64,000 nt of DNA from Ectobacillus antri (GCF_003852715.1 NZ_RIAV01000006.1:124001-188000); one strand, 5' to 3'. Positions 53,203 through 64,000 are shown, numbered from the stretch's first letter. Program-made: numbers and translations. The notes: generated by a model from the letters alone, not told the origin.

Positions 53203-53672
53203 CCGAACACTTTTTCAAGCTCTGCATGGTCTTGAGACAACCAAAAATTCATCAAGCGCTTCGCACCTTCAAGATCATGTAACTTCGCTTGTCCGCACTG
53301 CGTTTCGTTCGCAGCTGGCACCTCTGTAATCTGTACAGCGTCTCTCATTGTATCATCTAATAGCTCAATGATCTCACGAACAGTTGGTGTACCGCTCACA
53401 ACAAGATAAAAGCCTGTTTGGCAACCCATAGGGGAAATATCAATAATATCAAAATGACTGTGCTTTTCTACATATTTACGTAAATTAAACGCAAGCAAAT
53501 GCTCTAACGTATGAATTACATCCGGCTTCATCGCTTGCTTGTTTGGCTGACAAAAACGGATATCGTATTTATTTACAACACCGTCGCTACCTACTTTATG
53601 AACACCGCAATGTCTTACATACGGAGCTTTTACAATATTATGATCAAGTTCAAAACTTTCTACTGATGGCAT
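53199..53672 (-). CDS. luxS: S-ribosylhomocysteine lyase
   Basis: Cleaves S-ribosylhomocysteine to homocysteine and the AI-2 precursor DPD in the activated methyl cycle. The 157 residues are canonical from [12 protein letters not shown]. The metal site is intact (HTLEHLLAF with two His, and the Cys of [11 protein letters not shown]), as is the catalytic Cys in RFCQP region with GCQTGFY. The start at 53672 is set by GGGAG eight bases upstream; an ATG six bases earlier is in frame. Works downstream of SAM use, thus linked to metK. Confidence 0.98.
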   Translation of the reverse strand: MPSVESFELDHNIVKAPYVRHCGVHKVGSDGVVNKYDIRFCQPNKQAMKPDVIHTLEHLLAFNLRKYVEKHSHFDIIDISPMGCQTGFYLVVSGTPTVREIIELLDDTMRDAVQITEVPAANETQCGQAKLHDLEGAKRLMNFWLSQDHAELEKVFG

Positions 53673-53835
53673 GTTCATCTCTCCCTTTGCCCTTAATAAG
53701 GGGTAATTCCGATATATTTAATATGATATACCGAACCATTCCAATAGTAAAGCAATATGTTACGTGATTTTGCACACCAAATTATGTTAGGATAGAGGCA
53801 CTATTACTATTCATATGTGAGCGAGGATATCATTC

Positions 53836-54066
53836 ATGAAAAAAATCTTAATGCTTCTCATTATCTTTTATCAGCGTTTTCTTTCGCCGCTTAAGCCACC
53901 TTCCTGCCGCTTTCATCCCACATGCTCTCATTATGGCTTAGAAGCGATACGTGTGCACGGTGCATGGAAGGGAACGTATTTGACGGTTATGCGCATTTTA
54001 AAATGCCACCCGTTTCACCCGGGTGGCTTTGATCCTGTGCCTGAAAAGAAAAATCAGTCTTCATAG
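53836..54066 (+). CDS. yidD: YidD, membrane protein insertion factor
   Basis: A 76-residue YidD family protein thought to help membrane protein insertion. Conserved region: [35 protein letters not shown] and the C-terminal [13 protein letters not shown]. The amphipathic N-terminus should lie on the membrane. The ribosome site GAGGAT is modest. Its end overlaps the convergent ytiB by 13 bases. Confidence 0.93.
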   Translation: MKKILMLLIIFYQRFLSPLKPPSCRFHPTCSHYGLEAIRVHGAWKGTYLTVMRILKCHPFHPGGFDPVPEKKNQSS

Positions 54067-54617
54067 CCATCCACAACTACATCTAAGCGACCCGTTTTCG
54101 GATCAATAACCAGACCATGTACCGGCACTTCCGGTAGCATGAGCGGATGATTGCGGATAATATTAACACTGTGCTTCACACTTTCTTCTACGCTTGAAAA
54201 GCCACGCAAAAACTTTTCAAGATCCAGCCCAGAATACTTGAGCGTGTCCAGCTTTTCTTCAGAAATGCCGCGCTCTTTCATTTTTTCAATCGTGCTTGTC
54301 GCCTGTAAACTTGCCATGCCGCAATCATAGTGACCGATTACACAAACCTCATCTGCCCCCAGTTCATAAATGGCTACTAGAACACTTCTCATGATACTAC
54401 CAAAAGGATGAGCAATAACCGCACCAGCTACCTTAATGATTTTTACATCACCGTTGCGAATATCCATTGCCTTTGGCAGCAACTCTACAAGACGTGTATC
54501 CATACAAGAAACAATAACCAAACGCTTGTCTGGAAACTTATTTGTCGCAAACAATTCATACTCTTTCTTTTCTACAAACTGCTTGTTATACGTTAAAATT
54601 TCATCCATAATACGCAT
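54054..54617 (-). CDS. ytiB: YtiB, beta-class carbonic anhydrase
   Basis: A 187-residue beta-carbonic anhydrase-like protein. Zinc ligands: Cys and Asp in [10 protein letters not shown], and His/Cys in GHYDCGM; the [15 protein letters not shown] segment lines the site. The start at 54617 ([10 protein letters not shown]) is nine bases after GGGGGA. Separate from menC, which follows upstream on the same strand and may read into it. Confidence 0.93.
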   Translation of the reverse strand: MRIMDEILTYNKQFVEKKEYELFATNKFPDKRLVIVSCMDTRLVELLPKAMDIRNGDVKIIKVAGAVIAHPFGSIMRSVLVAIYELGADEVCVIGHYDCGMASLQATSTIEKMKERGISEEKLDTLKYSGLDLEKFLRGFSSVEESVKHSVNIIRNHPLMLPEVPVHGLVIDPKTGRLDVVVDGYED

Positions 54618-54640
54618 GCTTCGCTTCCCCCTATACATGT

Positions 54641-55741
54641 TTACATATGTTCTGATTGAATCGTTATATAATTAAGATACTCTCTATCAATCTGAAAACC
54701 GAGGCCGATTTGCTTTGGAACTTGAATCTTACCATGGTGCAGACGTACGGACGGGATAATTACATCCCTTTCCCAATGTCGCTCTGACGCCGAAATGTCG
54801 CCTGGAATGGTAAAGTGATTGAGTGAAGCAAGTGCGATATTTTGCGCTCTTGATATACCTGTTTCAATCATGCCTCCGCACCATACTGCAATGTTATGTT
54901 GTTTGCAGTAATCATGAATGCGAACAGATTCTGTTAGTCCCCCAACACGGCCAGCTTTAATATTCACAATACGGCAGCTGCCAAGCGTCACAGCAACACG
55001 AGCATCCTCTAGCGAATGAATGCTTTCATCTAAACAAATTGGCGTTTTCAGCTCATTTTGCAAACGTGCATGGTCCAAAAAGTCATGATCGGCAAGAGGC
55101 TGTTCAATCATCATAAGATCGAGATCATCCAATCGCTGCAGCAACTTTATATCCTGCAGGGTATATGCAGAGTTTGCGTCCGCCATAAGAGGGATATCCG
55201 GAAAGACATCACGAATTGACACCAACATATCATAATCTTGACCGGGTTTTATTTTTACTTTAAAGCGTGCATAGCCCTGCTCCCGATAAGCTGCAATTTG
55301 TTCTAGCATATAAGGAAGAGGATTGATGCCAATGACAACCCCCACTTCAATCTCACTGCGTGTACCGCCTAGGGCTTTCGCAAGCGATATGCCGCACTGC
55401 TGCGCATATAAATCCCAAACTGCACCCTCAAGCCCCGCCTTTGCCATATGATTGCGTTTAACATGCGCAAAAAGCGCTGGCACTTCACTCGGATGTGTAA
55501 GTTCTTGATCTTTGAGCGCAGGAATAAGGAAATCTTTTAGGATATGCCATGCCGTTTGAATGGTTTCTTCTGTATACCACGGCTCTGAGAAAGCTACTAC
55601 CTCTCCCCATCCTGTGCGGCCGTCATCATCTTGTACTTCTAGCAAAATACTTTGCCGCTTTTCATACGTACCATAGCTGGTCGCAAACGGATAACGCAGC
55701 TTCATTTCTGTTATATACAAGTATACGTGCTTTATTCGCAT
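54641..55741 (-). CDS. menC: o-Succinylbenzoate synthase
   Basis: Enolase-superfamily enzyme dehydrating SHCHC to o-succinylbenzoate in menaquinone synthesis; 366 residues. It has the N-terminal capping domain ([15 protein letters not shown]) and barrel ligands [10 protein letters not shown] (catalytic Lys), MADANSAYT (Asp), MIEQPL (Glu), CLDESIHS (Asp) and NIKAGRVGG (Lys). It overlaps menE by ten bases; last gene of the men operon. Confidence 0.95.
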   Translation of the reverse strand: MRIKHVYLYITEMKLRYPFATSYGTYEKRQSILLEVQDDDGRTGWGEVVAFSEPWYTEETIQTAWHILKDFLIPALKDQELTHPSEVPALFAHVKRNHMAKAGLEGAVWDLYAQQCGISLAKALGGTRSEIEVGVVIGINPLPYMLEQIAAYREQGYARFKVKIKPGQDYDMLVSIRDVFPDIPLMADANSAYTLQDIKLLQRLDDLDLMMIEQPLADHDFLDHARLQNELKTPICLDESIHSLEDARVAVTLGSCRIVNIKAGRVGGLTESVRIHDYCKQHNIAVWCGGMIETGISRAQNIALASLNHFTIPGDISASERHWERDVIIPSVRLHHGKIQVPKQIGLGFQIDREYLNYITIQSEHM

Positions 55742-57132
55742 AGCTTCTTTAGTTCCCTTCGCAGTAGCTTATTGGAGGCACCGCGCGGTAAGCTGTCTTG
55801 AAAAATAATGCGACGCGGCACTTTATAGCGCGCAAGCTTATTTGCGCAAAACTGAAGCAATTCGGTCTCTGTTACTGCATGAGCTTTTACAAATGCAACA
55901 GGAACTTGCCCCCAATTTTCATCTATCTGTCCGACCACACCCGCTTCTAAAACAGCGGGATGAGACAATAACACTTCTTCAATTTGCGCCGGATAAATAT
56001 TTTCACCACCTGAAATAATTAAATCACTGCGGCGATCGAGCACATACAAAAAGCCATCATCATCTAAATAACCAATATCACCGGTACGCAGCCAGCCGTC
56101 TTTTAAAGTGTGCGGCCGCTTATAATAACCAGCTGCCACGTTAGGACCCTTAACTAAAATCTCACCCTCGCTATCTCCATCAATGCGAAGCTGACAAGGA
56201 TATAACGGTTTTCCTGCTGACCCGATCTTTTCAAGCATATAATCCTTTGTGAGCGTACAAATTTGCGAACTTGTTTCTGTCATACCGTACGTTTGATACA
56301 CTGGAATTTGCTTTTGCACGCATTGCTCAAGCAATGGCCTTGGCGCCGGTCCACCTCCAAGCAACACACAGCGTAGTGTATCTGGATAGATGCTATCTCC
56401 TAGCTCACGCACCATATCAGCCAGCACCTTCGTAACAACAGAAATTATCGTCACTTCATGCCTACGGATTGCTTCATTGAGCTGCGTAGCATTTGCATTT
56501 TCTTGTAATACCACTTTCATGCCATATATCACACTTTTCATTAATGTCGACAACCCACCCACGTGAAAAAAAGGCAAACAAACAAGCCAGCAATCCTGTT
56601 CCTGCAAACCTAAGTTCAAAGCAGAACCTACGGCACTCCACCAATGGTTCCCATATGTTAAAAGCACCCCTTTTGGGTTTCCTGTCGTACCGGATGTATA
56701 AATGATTGTCATTGTCTCATTCAACGAGAATTCCGTTCGCGACACATACAATTCTGAAGGCGCTTGTTTCACTTGCTCCAGTGTATATGTGGGGATATTT
56801 GTAAGGAATGGTATATCAGCAATTAAAAGCCGCACATCCGCATCTTGTAGCTGCCACTCCAATTCTTCAACTGCCAATCTCGTATTAAGCAATACTGCTA
56901 CAGCACCGATGTCAGCCAAGGCATGAATCACTCGAACCATATCGGGACTATTTTTCATCAGTACACCAATATGATCTCCGTGTTTTACACCCAGCGCTGT
57001 TAGCTTAGAAGCTATATCTACAACCTGCTCATACAACTGCAAAAATGACAAAGAATTATCTCCCCATGCGAGAGCAGTACGATTTGGCGTTAGGAAAGCG
57101 CGTTGACGAAGCCAGTTTGGCATGCTATTCAT
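55732..57132 (-). CDS. menE: o-Succinylbenzoate--CoA ligase
   Basis: ANL-superfamily acyl-CoA synthetase, 466 residues. AMP-binding motif [51 protein letters not shown] and the C-terminal domain hinge are present; the conserved lysine lies in [13 protein letters not shown]. The ATG at 57132 is set by AAGGAG; an internal ATG nine bases later is less well placed. Separated from menB by a hairpin, then overlaps menC. Confidence 0.95.
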   Translation of the reverse strand: MNSMPNWLRQRAFLTPNRTALAWGDNSLSFLQLYEQVVDIASKLTALGVKHGDHIGVLMKNSPDMVRVIHALADIGAVAVLLNTRLAVEELEWQLQDADVRLLIADIPFLTNIPTYTLEQVKQAPSELYVSRTEFSLNETMTIIYTSGTTGNPKGVLLTYGNHWWSAVGSALNLGLQEQDCWLVCLPFFHVGGLSTLMKSVIYGMKVVLQENANATQLNEAIRRHEVTIISVVTKVLADMVRELGDSIYPDTLRCVLLGGGPAPRPLLEQCVQKQIPVYQTYGMTETSSQICTLTKDYMLEKIGSAGKPLYPCQLRIDGDSEGEILVKGPNVAAGYYKRPHTLKDGWLRTGDIGYLDDDGFLYVLDRRSDLIISGGENIYPAQIEEVLLSHPAVLEAGVVGQIDENWGQVPVAFVKAHAVTETELLQFCANKLARYKVPRRIIFQDSLPRGASNKLLRRELKKLCE

Positions 57133-57170
57133 TGGTTTTTTCTCCTTCCATTACCTGAACATACACCAAA

Positions 57171-57194
57171 ACCGGCACCCTCATGAGTGCCGGT
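57171..57194 (-). terminator. Hairpin between menB and menE
   Basis: Eight-base arms ACCGGCAC / GTGCCGGT (57171-57178, 57187-57194) followed on the minus strand by TTTTGG. The short T run suggests partial termination or mRNA processing inside the men operon. Confidence 0.65.
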
Positions 57195-57205
57195 CGAAAC
57201 ATATA

Positions 57206-58024
57206 TTAAGGGAAACGCGGGAATTGACCGAAGTCAGGCGTGCGCTTCTCTTTAAATGCATCGCGACCTTCTTTCGCCTCATCCGTTGTATAGTATAGAA
57301 GTGTAGCGTCTCCGGCCAATTGTTGAATACCAGCAAGGCCGTCTGTATCCGCATTAAATGCTGCTTTCAAGAAACGAATTGCCATCGGGCTCTTCTCCAA
57401 AATTTCTTCTGCCCATTTCACAGCTTCGTCTTCAAGTTGCTCAAGCGGTACCACTGTGTTAACTAATCCCATATCAAGCGCTTCTTGGGCACCGTACTGA
57501 CGACATAGATACCAAATTTCGCGCGCTTTTTTATGGCCAATAATGCGCGATAAATAACCAGCACCATACCCGCCATCAAAGCTTCCTACTTTCGGACCTG
57601 TTTGGCCGAACACTGCGTTTTCCGCTGCAATTGTTAAGTCACATACAACATGCAATACGTGACCGCCGCCAATTGCATAGCCTGCTACAGCTGCAATAAC
57701 CGGCTTTGGAATAACGCGAATTAAACGCTGTAAATCCAATACGTTTAAGCGAGGCACTTCATCTTCACCCACATAGCCACCGTGGCCGCGAACCTTTTGG
57801 TCGCCGCCAGAGCAGAATGCACGGCCGCCTTCACCTGTTAAAATAATAACACCAATATCTTTGTCGTCGCGCGCACGCGCAAATGCATCAATCAACTCCA
57901 TAACTGTTTTCGGACGGAACGCATTATGTACTTCCGGACGATTGATGGAGATTTTCGCAATGCCGTTGTATGTAGAATATAAAATATCTTCGTAGTTTCC
58001 TACTTGAACCCATTCTCTTGTCAT
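57206..58024 (-). CDS. menB: 1,4-Dihydroxy-2-naphthoyl-CoA synthase
   Basis: Crotonase-fold enzyme closing the second ring of menaquinone; 272 residues. Conserved [20 protein letters not shown] (oxyanion hole and active loop), [37 protein letters not shown] and the C-terminal [13 protein letters not shown]. Overlaps menH by four bases (ATGA), so translationally coupled. Confidence 0.98.
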   Translation of the reverse strand: MTREWVQVGNYEDILYSTYNGIAKISINRPEVHNAFRPKTVMELIDAFARARDDKDIGVIILTGEGGRAFCSGGDQKVRGHGGYVGEDEVPRLNVLDLQRLIRVIPKPVIAAVAGYAIGGGHVLHVVCDLTIAAENAVFGQTGPKVGSFDGGYGAGYLSRIIGHKKAREIWYLCRQYGAQEALDMGLVNTVVPLEQLEDEAVKWAEEILEKSPMAIRFLKAAFNADTDGLAGIQQLAGDATLLYYTTDEAKEGRDAFKEKRTPDFGQFPRFP

Positions 58025-58839
58025 GATATACCCTCCTTATGTGATTGTAGAAACTCCCTTACTATTGTATCAAACTTTTCCGGTTGTTCCACATGAATTG
58101 CATGACCAGCATCAGAAATTTGTACAAATTGTGCATCAGGTAGCTTTTCTTTCATACGAGATAGGATGTGAAAAAACTTTTCATCGTATGCGCCGCTCAA
58201 CAACAGCACCGGCATGCACAGGTGTTTTAGTTCTTCCCAAAAAGAAGGCTGCGCGCCTGTTCCCATTCCGCGCAGACTACCCGCAAGACCAACGGGGCTG
58301 TTGCGCAAGCGCTGCTGCCGCAGTTGCTCCTTGCGCTCTTTTGGTAGAGAATCTTGCGAGGCAAATAACGGTATGCGTTCCCACTTTTCAATAAACGTCG
58401 CTACACCATCTTGTAACAGCGTTTTGGCCAGCTCTTCATCTTGTCGTATACGCGCTTCTCGCTCAACTTCTGTTTCCAGACCGGCCGTACAATTTTCAAG
58501 TACAAGTGTACGGACGCGTTCTGGATACAAACATGCAAAGGCAATTGCCAGCCGCCCCCCCATGGAATATCCGAGCACATGCGCTTTATCAACATTGAGA
58601 ATTGTTAAAAGTTCCGCAAGATCAGCTGCAACTTGTTCCATCTTGTACCGCTCTTTATAGGAAGGCGCGTCTGTTTCGCCGTGCCCTGGTAAATCCACGG
58701 CGATGATGTGGTAATCTGTTTGCCAAGAAAACGGACGCCACGATTCTTTACATCCAGTAAATCCGTGCAGAACGAGAAGAGGCTCTCCTTCACCGTACGT
58801 TTCATATGCATAGACGAGCCCATTTATTTCAATTTTCAT
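58021..58839 (-). CDS. menH: 2-Succinyl-6-hydroxy-2,4-cyclohexadiene-1-carboxylate synthase
   Basis: Alpha/beta-hydrolase-fold lyase removing pyruvate from SEPHCHC; 272 residues. Catalytic triad: Ser in [11 protein letters not shown], Asp in LSGAYDEKF, His in [24 protein letters not shown] provides the oxyanion region. The start at 58839 ([12 protein letters not shown]) is seven bases after GGAG; it overlaps menD by 11 bases. Confidence 0.95.
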   Translation of the reverse strand: MKIEINGLVYAYETYGEGEPLLVLHGFTGCKESWRPFSWQTDYHIIAVDLPGHGETDAPSYKERYKMEQVAADLAELLTILNVDKAHVLGYSMGGRLAIAFACLYPERVRTLVLENCTAGLETEVEREARIRQDEELAKTLLQDGVATFIEKWERIPLFASQDSLPKERKEQLRQQRLRNSPVGLAGSLRGMGTGAQPSFWEELKHLCMPVLLLSGAYDEKFFHILSRMKEKLPDAQFVQISDAGHAIHVEQPEKFDTIVREFLQSHKEGIS

Positions 58840-60556
58840 GGCCATACTCCGCTTCAATTGCTTCTGAAATCGTGTGCCACAGTGAACGGTGCATACGCAG
58901 GTTCTCCTCACGATCCGTTCGTACCTCTACAATATGAAGACCTTCATTCGCCAAACCTTTGTGTATGGCTGCAGCAAATTCCTTCCATGAAGATGGTCGT
59001 TCAAATGTGGCGCCGTACATTGCTGCCGCATGCGCATAATCAAGACCAATCGGTGTTCCAAACAAAGCTTCAAAATGCTTTTTCTCTCCGTATTGCGGCA
59101 AGAAAGAGAAAATACCGCCGCCATCATTATTCACAACAACAATTATCGCATGAAGACCGTACAGCTTGGCCGCAAGCAAACCATTCATATCATGATAGAA
59201 TGCCAAATCTCCTGTGATAAGGACAAGCGGCTTTTGTACAGTACTCATACCAAGCGCAGTTGAAATAATTCCATCTATGCCGTTAATTCCTCTGTTGGCA
59301 GCAATGGTGATGTTCTTTTCATTTGTAAATGCAAACGTATCTGCATCACGCACTGGCATACTGTTGCTAACGAACAGAGTGGCATGCTCTGGCAATACTT
59401 TCATCATGTCGGTAATCACACGACCTTCAAACATCTCGTCATACGTCTGTACGGTTTGCAGATGTTTTTTCGTAAAAGCATTAATATGACGCCATGTTTG
59501 CATCCATACCGTTTCTGTTCTTTTCGTTTCCGTGAGCGCACGGCAGAATGCTACTTCGTCCATATACACCATTTGAGCTGCTGTGAGCACTGGGTCACGC
59601 CAGCCGGCACCAGGATCAACAACGATTTGCCAAGCATCATCATGCTTCTTTAAATATTGTGTTAACGCCTTAGAAACTGGCATCGCACCTAAACGAATGA
59701 CCACATCAGGCTTTTTCCCCCATGTGCGTAAAAACGTGTCATAACAATCCAATACATAGGATGTATCATGAGAACCACTGCGCAGACCAGATAATGGATC
59801 GGCGAGCACAGGATACTGTAACCTCTCAGCAAGCATCGTTACAGCCCACGCAAGCTCATCATTGTTGTTATCTCCAACAACAATGAGCCCCTTTTCTGTT
59901 TCAAGCAATTTTCCATACAGCCGTGCCAATGCAATTTCATCAGCATGACGTACGCCTTCCTCAACAATTGTATAGGCAAACGAACGACTTCCCCTGTCCC
60001 ACAAGTCCGACAACGTTAAGTCCGGCAACAGTGGTTCACGAAGCGGAAAGTTTACATGTACAGGTCCGGCAGGCGCATGTGCGGCGGCAGCGATGGCTCT
60101 TGTCGCCGTAGCGCGCGCATAAGAGCAAAGCGTTTCCTCTGGCAAAGCCATTTCAATGAACGTTTTTGCAAACGAGCCAAACAAGTTCATTTGATTCATG
60201 GCCTGCGGCGCCCCCACATCTCGTAGCTCATGCGGGCGGTCTGCCGTTAATACAAGCAACGGCACACGAGAATGATAAGCTTCGGTCACAGCCGGAAAAT
60301 AGTTGGCTGCTGCAGTACCAGATGTACATAATAAAGCAACGGGGCGCTTCTTTGCCTTTGCAATGCCTAGCGCAAAAAAAGCTGCTGATCGCTCATCCAC
60401 ATGTAAATAGCTTTGAATACTCGTATGCTCCGCAAACAACAAAGCTAGCGGTGTGGAACGAGAACCAGGGCTGATGACAACATCTTGCACACCGCCGCGT
60501 GCAAGCTCGTCAACAAATGCCCCTAAATAGTAAGACATTGCATGTATATGGCTCAT
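58829..60556 (-). CDS. menD: SEPHCHC synthase (MenD)
   Basis: ThDP-dependent enzyme joining 2-oxoglutarate to isochorismate; 575 residues. [18 protein letters not shown] (N-terminal domain with substrate Arg), [15 protein letters not shown] (catalytic Glu), [16 protein letters not shown], and the C-terminal ThDP motif [16 protein letters not shown]...[16 protein letters not shown] are visible. Overlaps menF by four bases and menH by 11. Confidence 0.97.
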   Translation of the reverse strand: MSHIHAMSYYLGAFVDELARGGVQDVVISPGSRSTPLALLFAEHTSIQSYLHVDERSAAFFALGIAKAKKRPVALLCTSGTAAANYFPAVTEAYHSRVPLLVLTADRPHELRDVGAPQAMNQMNLFGSFAKTFIEMALPEETLCSYARATATRAIAAAAHAPAGPVHVNFPLREPLLPDLTLSDLWDRGSRSFAYTIVEEGVRHADEIALARLYGKLLETEKGLIVVGDNNNDELAWAVTMLAERLQYPVLADPLSGLRSGSHDTSYVLDCYDTFLRTWGKKPDVVIRLGAMPVSKALTQYLKKHDDAWQIVVDPGAGWRDPVLTAAQMVYMDEVAFCRALTETKRTETVWMQTWRHINAFTKKHLQTVQTYDEMFEGRVITDMMKVLPEHATLFVSNSMPVRDADTFAFTNEKNITIAANRGINGIDGIISTALGMSTVQKPLVLITGDLAFYHDMNGLLAAKLYGLHAIIVVVNNDGGGIFSFLPQYGEKKHFEALFGTPIGLDYAHAAAMYGATFERPSSWKEFAAAIHKGLANEGLHIVEVRTDREENLRMHRSLWHTISEAIEAEYGHEN

Positions 60557-61941
60557 AATTTGTATCCTCCCAATGCTGTTAGCATAGGTTTAAACTTCAT
60601 CTTCGTTTCTTCGTATTCTAGGCTTGGATCGGATTCACTTACAATTCCGCAACCGGCAAATAAGGAAACGTCCGCACCTTTAATGAGACCTGAGCGCAAT
60701 CCAACCGCAAATTCCCCATTTCCTTCATAATCAAGCCAACCAATAGGCGCGCCGTAAAAGCCGCGATCAAGCACCTCATGCTCTCGAATCAGCGCCAATG
60801 CCTCATCACGTGGTGTACCCCCAAGTGCTGGTGTAGGATGCAAACGCTCTACCATTTCAAGCAAATGTGTGTCTCCTTTTCCTTGCACAGGTGTATGCAA
60901 ATGAATTAAATGCTTTGTTTTCATAAGTCCCGGCTCATACGGAATCTGCACTTCATCACATAATGCATTCATTACACTCCGAATCATATCAACGACATAC
61001 GCGTGCTCCGTACGATTTTTTTCATCATGAAGCAGTGCTTCTTCGTTTTCATAATCTTCCTGTTCCGTTTTCCCTCTGCCAATAGAACCCGCTAGGCACA
61101 TAGAAGTGAATACATCGGCTTCCTTACGAATCAATCGCTCCGGCGTTGCACCAAGGAAACAAGAACCCTTATAATCCAAGGCAAAGATATAACAGTCCGG
61201 TTGTCCGATGCGCAGCGCCTGTAAGACAGCCGCGGAATCAATGTGATTCTTGGCACGTAGCCGCATTTCACGTGCTAACACCACTTTGCTAACATCTCGG
61301 ACGTTCATTGCTTCCTGCACAATCGGAATGGACTGTATCCATTCTTGTGGCTTCACTTCTTCCTCCCAGACAAAGGAAAGACCTGCGTCCACAAGAGGGT
61401 GCTTACTTTGCTGTAATAATTTTCTTTCCATTTCTTCCGTTTTTTCTTGCAAATCGATTGCATTTTCAGTAGTATGAACGACATAATTAGTTGTTAGCCA
61501 CACTTCTCCATCTTTCAATGTGACCATGTATGACGGCACCCACATTACACCATCGTCATACTCTGCCCACAGCTGTGTACGAGGCTTTAACGGATCAAAC
61601 GCAAAGCCACCGAACAATAATGGTCCTGTTCCAAATTCGTAGCTAGAACGATGGACAATCATATTTTGTAAACATTTATCCCAAACGGCACGAATATTTT
61701 GAAAGCGCTGTTTTGATGAGTCAGCTATAGTAAAAGCGGTACCTACCCCCGCAATTGTCACACGCTGTGTTGTGTCCGACCAATAAAAGCGCTCTGTAAA
61801 GCCGAGCCTTTTTCCAGCTGCATAAAAAAACAACGGATCGATCCACTCCACTTTTTTTACAACACTTATAATGGTTTCCATGCGAGCTTCCAAAGCCGTA
61901 AGGAGCGATTGATGTAAGCCTTGTTGTTCTGTTCGAATCAT
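60553..61941 (-). CDS. menF: Isochorismate synthase
   Basis: Chorismate-utilising enzyme, first committed step of menaquinone synthesis; 462 residues. C-terminal catalytic region: [45 protein letters not shown] and [26 protein letters not shown]. The start at 61941 follows GGGGGAGA. First gene of the menFDHBEC operon, with a sigma-A promoter at 61993-62022. Confidence 0.96.
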   Translation of the reverse strand: MIRTEQQGLHQSLLTALEARMETIISVVKKVEWIDPLFFYAAGKRLGFTERFYWSDTTQRVTIAGVGTAFTIADSSKQRFQNIRAVWDKCLQNMIVHRSSYEFGTGPLLFGGFAFDPLKPRTQLWAEYDDGVMWVPSYMVTLKDGEVWLTTNYVVHTTENAIDLQEKTEEMERKLLQQSKHPLVDAGLSFVWEEEVKPQEWIQSIPIVQEAMNVRDVSKVVLAREMRLRAKNHIDSAAVLQALRIGQPDCYIFALDYKGSCFLGATPERLIRKEADVFTSMCLAGSIGRGKTEQEDYENEEALLHDEKNRTEHAYVVDMIRSVMNALCDEVQIPYEPGLMKTKHLIHLHTPVQGKGDTHLLEMVERLHPTPALGGTPRDEALALIREHEVLDRGFYGAPIGWLDYEGNGEFAVGLRSGLIKGADVSLFAGCGIVSESDPSLEYEETKMKFKPMLTALGGYKL

Positions 61942-61992
61942 CGGTATCTCCCCCTTACTTAGGCGAAAATAGTCAAAATTACCCTTGAGTTT

Positions 61993-62022
61993 AAGATACA
62001 CCCCAAATGAAAGCTGTGTCAA
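61993..62022 (-). promoter_or_regulatory. menF operon sigma-A promoter
   Basis: TTGACA (62022-62017), 18-base spacer and TATCTT (61998-61993) on the minus strand. Confidence 0.75.
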
Positions 62023-62071
62023 TCTTTAGCATTTCTGAGAAAATCGCTGTAAAACTTCTAGAAAATAAGCA

Positions 62072-62100
62072 TTGACACTAAACCATGCTTTTTCTACACT
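62072..62100 (+). promoter_or_regulatory. menA sigma-A promoter
   Basis: TTGACA (62072-62077), 17-base spacer and TACACT (62095-62100); the menA start is 35 bases further. It is back to back with the menF promoter, about 50 bases away. Confidence 0.85.
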
Positions 62101-62134
62101 TAGTTGTGTACGTTATGTGAACAGGAGGATTACA

Positions 62135-63079
62135 ATGGAAGTTAAAATAGAGCACGCTCCTTCTGCCAGTCCTAAAAAACAGCCTGGTTGGCGCGTCTGG
62201 TGGAATCTACTTCGACCACATACGCTTACGGCTGCCTTTGTGCCTGTCTTTATCGGGACAGCTTACGCAATGCAAACCGAAGGCGCCAAAAATATAGATC
62301 TTCCCCTTTTCTTTATCATGCTTCTTGCCTGCATTCTCATACAAGCAGCCACGAACATGTTTAACGAATACTTTGATTATAAGCGCGGCCTGGATCATGA
62401 AGGTTCCGTTGGTATCGGCGGTACCATTGTGCGCGAAGGCGTCGCACCAAAAACAGTGCTTCACATCGGCTACAGCTTCTTTGTCGTGGCCATGTTACTT
62501 GGTGTGTACATTTGTATGAACTCCAGCTGGTGGATTGCCTTAATTGGTATCATTTCTATGACAGCTGGCTATTTGTACACAGGTGGTCCTGTTCCAATTG
62601 CCTATACACCATTTGGGGAATTGACAGCCGGCTTTTTTATGGGATATGTGATTATCGCTATTTCGTACTTTATTCAAACCGGATATGTGTCAGCAGATAT
62701 CGCCTACTTATCTGTGCCCGCTTCTCTTCTTATCGGTGCCATTTTGCTTGCCAATAACATCCGGGACTTGGATGGTGACAAAGAAAATGGCCGCAAAACC
62801 TTAGCCATCTTAGTTGGAAAACGTGGTGCAGTAGGCGTATTAGCTGCTATGTTCTTCCTCGCTTACGTGTGGACCATTGCTTTAATTTGGACAGACATTG
62901 CCTCCATTTGGATGCTCGTTGTACTCGTCAGCCTACCAAAACCGATTAGCGCCTTAAAAGGTTTTTTGCAAAACAACACACCATTAACCATGATGCCTTC
63001 TATGGTCGCAACAGCAAAAACCAACACCATCTTCGGCTTCCTATTCGCAATCGGCTTACTGCTGAATTATTTCCTATAA
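62135..63079 (+). CDS. menA: 1,4-Dihydroxy-2-naphthoate polyprenyltransferase
   Basis: UbiA-family membrane prenyltransferase that attaches the isoprenoid tail; 314 residues and about eight or nine segments. Both Asp-rich motifs are present: NMFNEYFDYKRGLD and NNIRDLDGDKENGR. The start at 62135 follows AGGAGGATTACA. Divergent from menF, so the entire pathway from chorismate to demethylmenaquinone is in one place; hydrolysis of DHNA-CoA would need a thioesterase encoded elsewhere. Confidence 0.97.
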   Translation: MEVKIEHAPSASPKKQPGWRVWWNLLRPHTLTAAFVPVFIGTAYAMQTEGAKNIDLPLFFIMLLACILIQAATNMFNEYFDYKRGLDHEGSVGIGGTIVREGVAPKTVLHIGYSFFVVAMLLGVYICMNSSWWIALIGIISMTAGYLYTGGPVPIAYTPFGELTAGFFMGYVIIAISYFIQTGYVSADIAYLSVPASLLIGAILLANNIRDLDGDKENGRKTLAILVGKRGAVGVLAAMFFLAYVWTIALIWTDIASIWMLVVLVSLPKPISALKGFLQNNTPLTMMPSMVATAKTNTIFGFLFAIGLLLNYFL

Positions 63080-63087
63080 AAAAGAAG

Positions 63088-63121
63088 CCCCTGCGCAAAC
63101 AAAATGCAGCAGGGGTTTTTC
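63088..63121 (+). terminator. menA terminator
   Basis: Stem CCCCTGC / GCAGGGG (63088-63094, 63109-63115) followed by five T. Confidence 0.88.
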
Positions 63122-63150
63122 TTCACATATCTACCTTCTGTCTGATTAGG

Positions 63151-63400
63151 CCGCTACCACTCACCCAACTCTCTAAGCGTAGCAACACAACGCCTGAACC
63201 TTCCTTTCCTTTTATAACCTACATCCATCAGAACACGTGTCACGCTCCGACCACTCTCTATCCAGTTTAGACCACTACACCCATCTCTCTAAGCGTAGCG
63301 ACACAACGCCTCAACCTCTCTCCATCTATAACATACATCAATAAGAACACGTGTCACGCTCCGACCGCTCTCTATCCGGTTTAAACCGCTACTCCGCACC
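63151..63400. repeat. 116-bp tandem direct repeat downstream of menA
   Basis: Two copies with a period of 116 bases: the block starting CTCTCTAAGCGTAGC at 63169 recurs at 63285. Inside each copy GAACACGTGTCACGCTCCGACC and CTCTCTATCC are almost identical, including the ACACGTGT palindrome; a third partial copy of the start (CCGCTACTCC) lies near 63390. No coding frame and no terminator shape. After it, TTTTCGG is repeated three times (63433-63453). Confidence 0.85.
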
Positions 63401-63534
63401 GCACGACCACCTCTCCCCTACAAAATAAAAAGGTTTTCGGTTTTCGGTTTTCCCTTCTCCCCTCTTCCATCTTATAATTTCACCCAACTTGCTCATACTA
63501 CAAAAGATAAACTTCAAAACAAGAGGTGAACAAC

Positions 63535-64000
63535 ATGCTTACCCCACAGCAAACCGCAAAATTTAAAGAGCTTCTCTTACAACAAAAACAAGAGCTGGAA
63601 GAAACCCTGTCCAACCGTGAAGAATATGAACGCGCATCACAGCGTGAAGCATCTGGCGAGCTTTCGTTATACGATAACCATCCGGGCGATATGGCGACTG
63701 AGCTGTATGAGCGTGAAAAAGATTTAGGTTTAATGGAATTTTGGCACAAACAATTGGATGACGTGAATCACGCTCTTGAAAAAATAGAAAATGGTCAGTA
63801 CGGTATTTGTGAAGTATCTGGAGAAGAAATTCCGCTAGAGCGATTAGAAGCAATGCCAACGGCGACAACATGTATAGAGCATACGCACAACAAGTTAATG
63901 ATGGGTGCGCGCCCCATTGAAGAGGAGTTACTTGACCCGCCGTTTGGTAAATACGATATAGACAGTGCAGTTGGGTACGACGCCGAAGATTCTTGGCAAG
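63535..64000 (+). CDS. yteA: YteA family sporulation protein, cut by right edge
   Basis: TraR/DksA-like protein of the YteA type; 155 codons are in the window. It starts MLTPQQTAKFKELLLQQKQE with a coiled coil, then LYDNHPGDMATELYEREKDLG, the DksA-like core IENGQYGICEVSGEEIPLERLEAMPTATTC with only partial zinc cysteines (two Cys visible), and an acidic C-terminal part. YteA is a sigma-K-dependent protein in B. subtilis. The ATG at 63535 follows AAGAGGTGA. Position after menA matches B. subtilis. Confidence 0.92.
   Translation, partial: MLTPQQTAKFKELLLQQKQELEETLSNREEYERASQREASGELSLYDNHPGDMATELYEREKDLGLMEFWHKQLDDVNHALEKIENGQYGICEVSGEEIPLERLEAMPTATTCIEHTHNKLMMGARPIEEELLDPPFGKYDIDSAVGYDAEDSWQ

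Noticed and set aside
63433-63453. TTTTCGG heptamer triplet as a regulatory array for yteA
   Set aside because: Only three short copies, about 80 bases from the start; slippage is enough to explain them.
1-64000. Prophage, genomic island or insertion sequence
   Set aside because: No integrase, transposase or phage structural gene was seen; synteny with B. subtilis holds along most of the window.

Overview
The window is a chromosomal segment of an endospore-forming Bacillaceae (Bacillus sensu lato). Gene order follows the B. subtilis ccpA-murC-ytpPQ-ytoP-trmB-amyX-pepV-ytgP-leuS-ytqAB-ytpAB-metK-pckA-luxS-men-yteA region. Sporulation genes (cse60, two GerPA/GerPF-family genes, yteA), T-box and S-box leaders and Bacillus-type AGGAGG ribosome sites agree with this. 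No tRNA, rRNA, prophage, transposase or CRISPR array was seen. A species cannot be fixed from sequence alone.

Layout. 1-7 kb: a chemoreceptor cut by the left edge, ccpA, ytxJ-ytxG, aminopeptidase ampS, a DUF1540 gene and murC; aroA, ytxH and ytpR, expected here from B. subtilis, are missing. 7-14 kb: nicotinate phosphoribosyltransferase, the septal DNA translocase sftA, a 21-bp tandem repeat array, ytpQ, ytpP, a DUF84 phosphatase and ytoP. 14-25.5 kb: ytzB, lactonase ytnP, trmB, ytzH, ytmP, pullulanase amyX, an MFS gene, pepV, ytzE, a pseudouridine synthase and ytgP/murJ. 25.8-30 kb: ytfP, a four-gene sporulation mini-operon, rhodanese ytwF, a secreted coiled-coil protein and a 34-residue protein. 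30-38.8 kb: T-box leuS, yttB, ytzC plus a 47-residue protein, the ytqA-ytqB tRNA modification pair, ytpA-ytpB and ytoA.

38.9-45.5 kb is the accessory part: PAP2 phosphatase plus glycosyltransferase, a DHA2 drug exporter with its PadR regulator and palindromic operators, a VanZ-like gene, a 59-residue protein, and a divergent HxlR regulator/nitroreductase pair. 45.6-49 kb holds S-box metK and pckA. At 49.0-49.3 kb a c-di-GMP-I (GEMM) riboswitch precedes a small SinI-like anti-repressor gene, the most interesting unit here because it would tie c-di-GMP directly to the SinR biofilm switch. 49.5-54.6 kb has the ytlACD transporter, ytkD, ytzI, luxS, yidD and carbonic anhydrase ytiB. 54.6-63 kb is a complete menaquinone locus, menF-D-H-B-E-C, with divergent menA. 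A 116-bp tandem repeat separates menA from yteA, which runs off the right edge.

Recurring design: many neighbouring genes are convergent and share compact palindromic bidirectional terminators that overlap the stop codons. Several small genes of 29-59 codons were found by reading the gaps.
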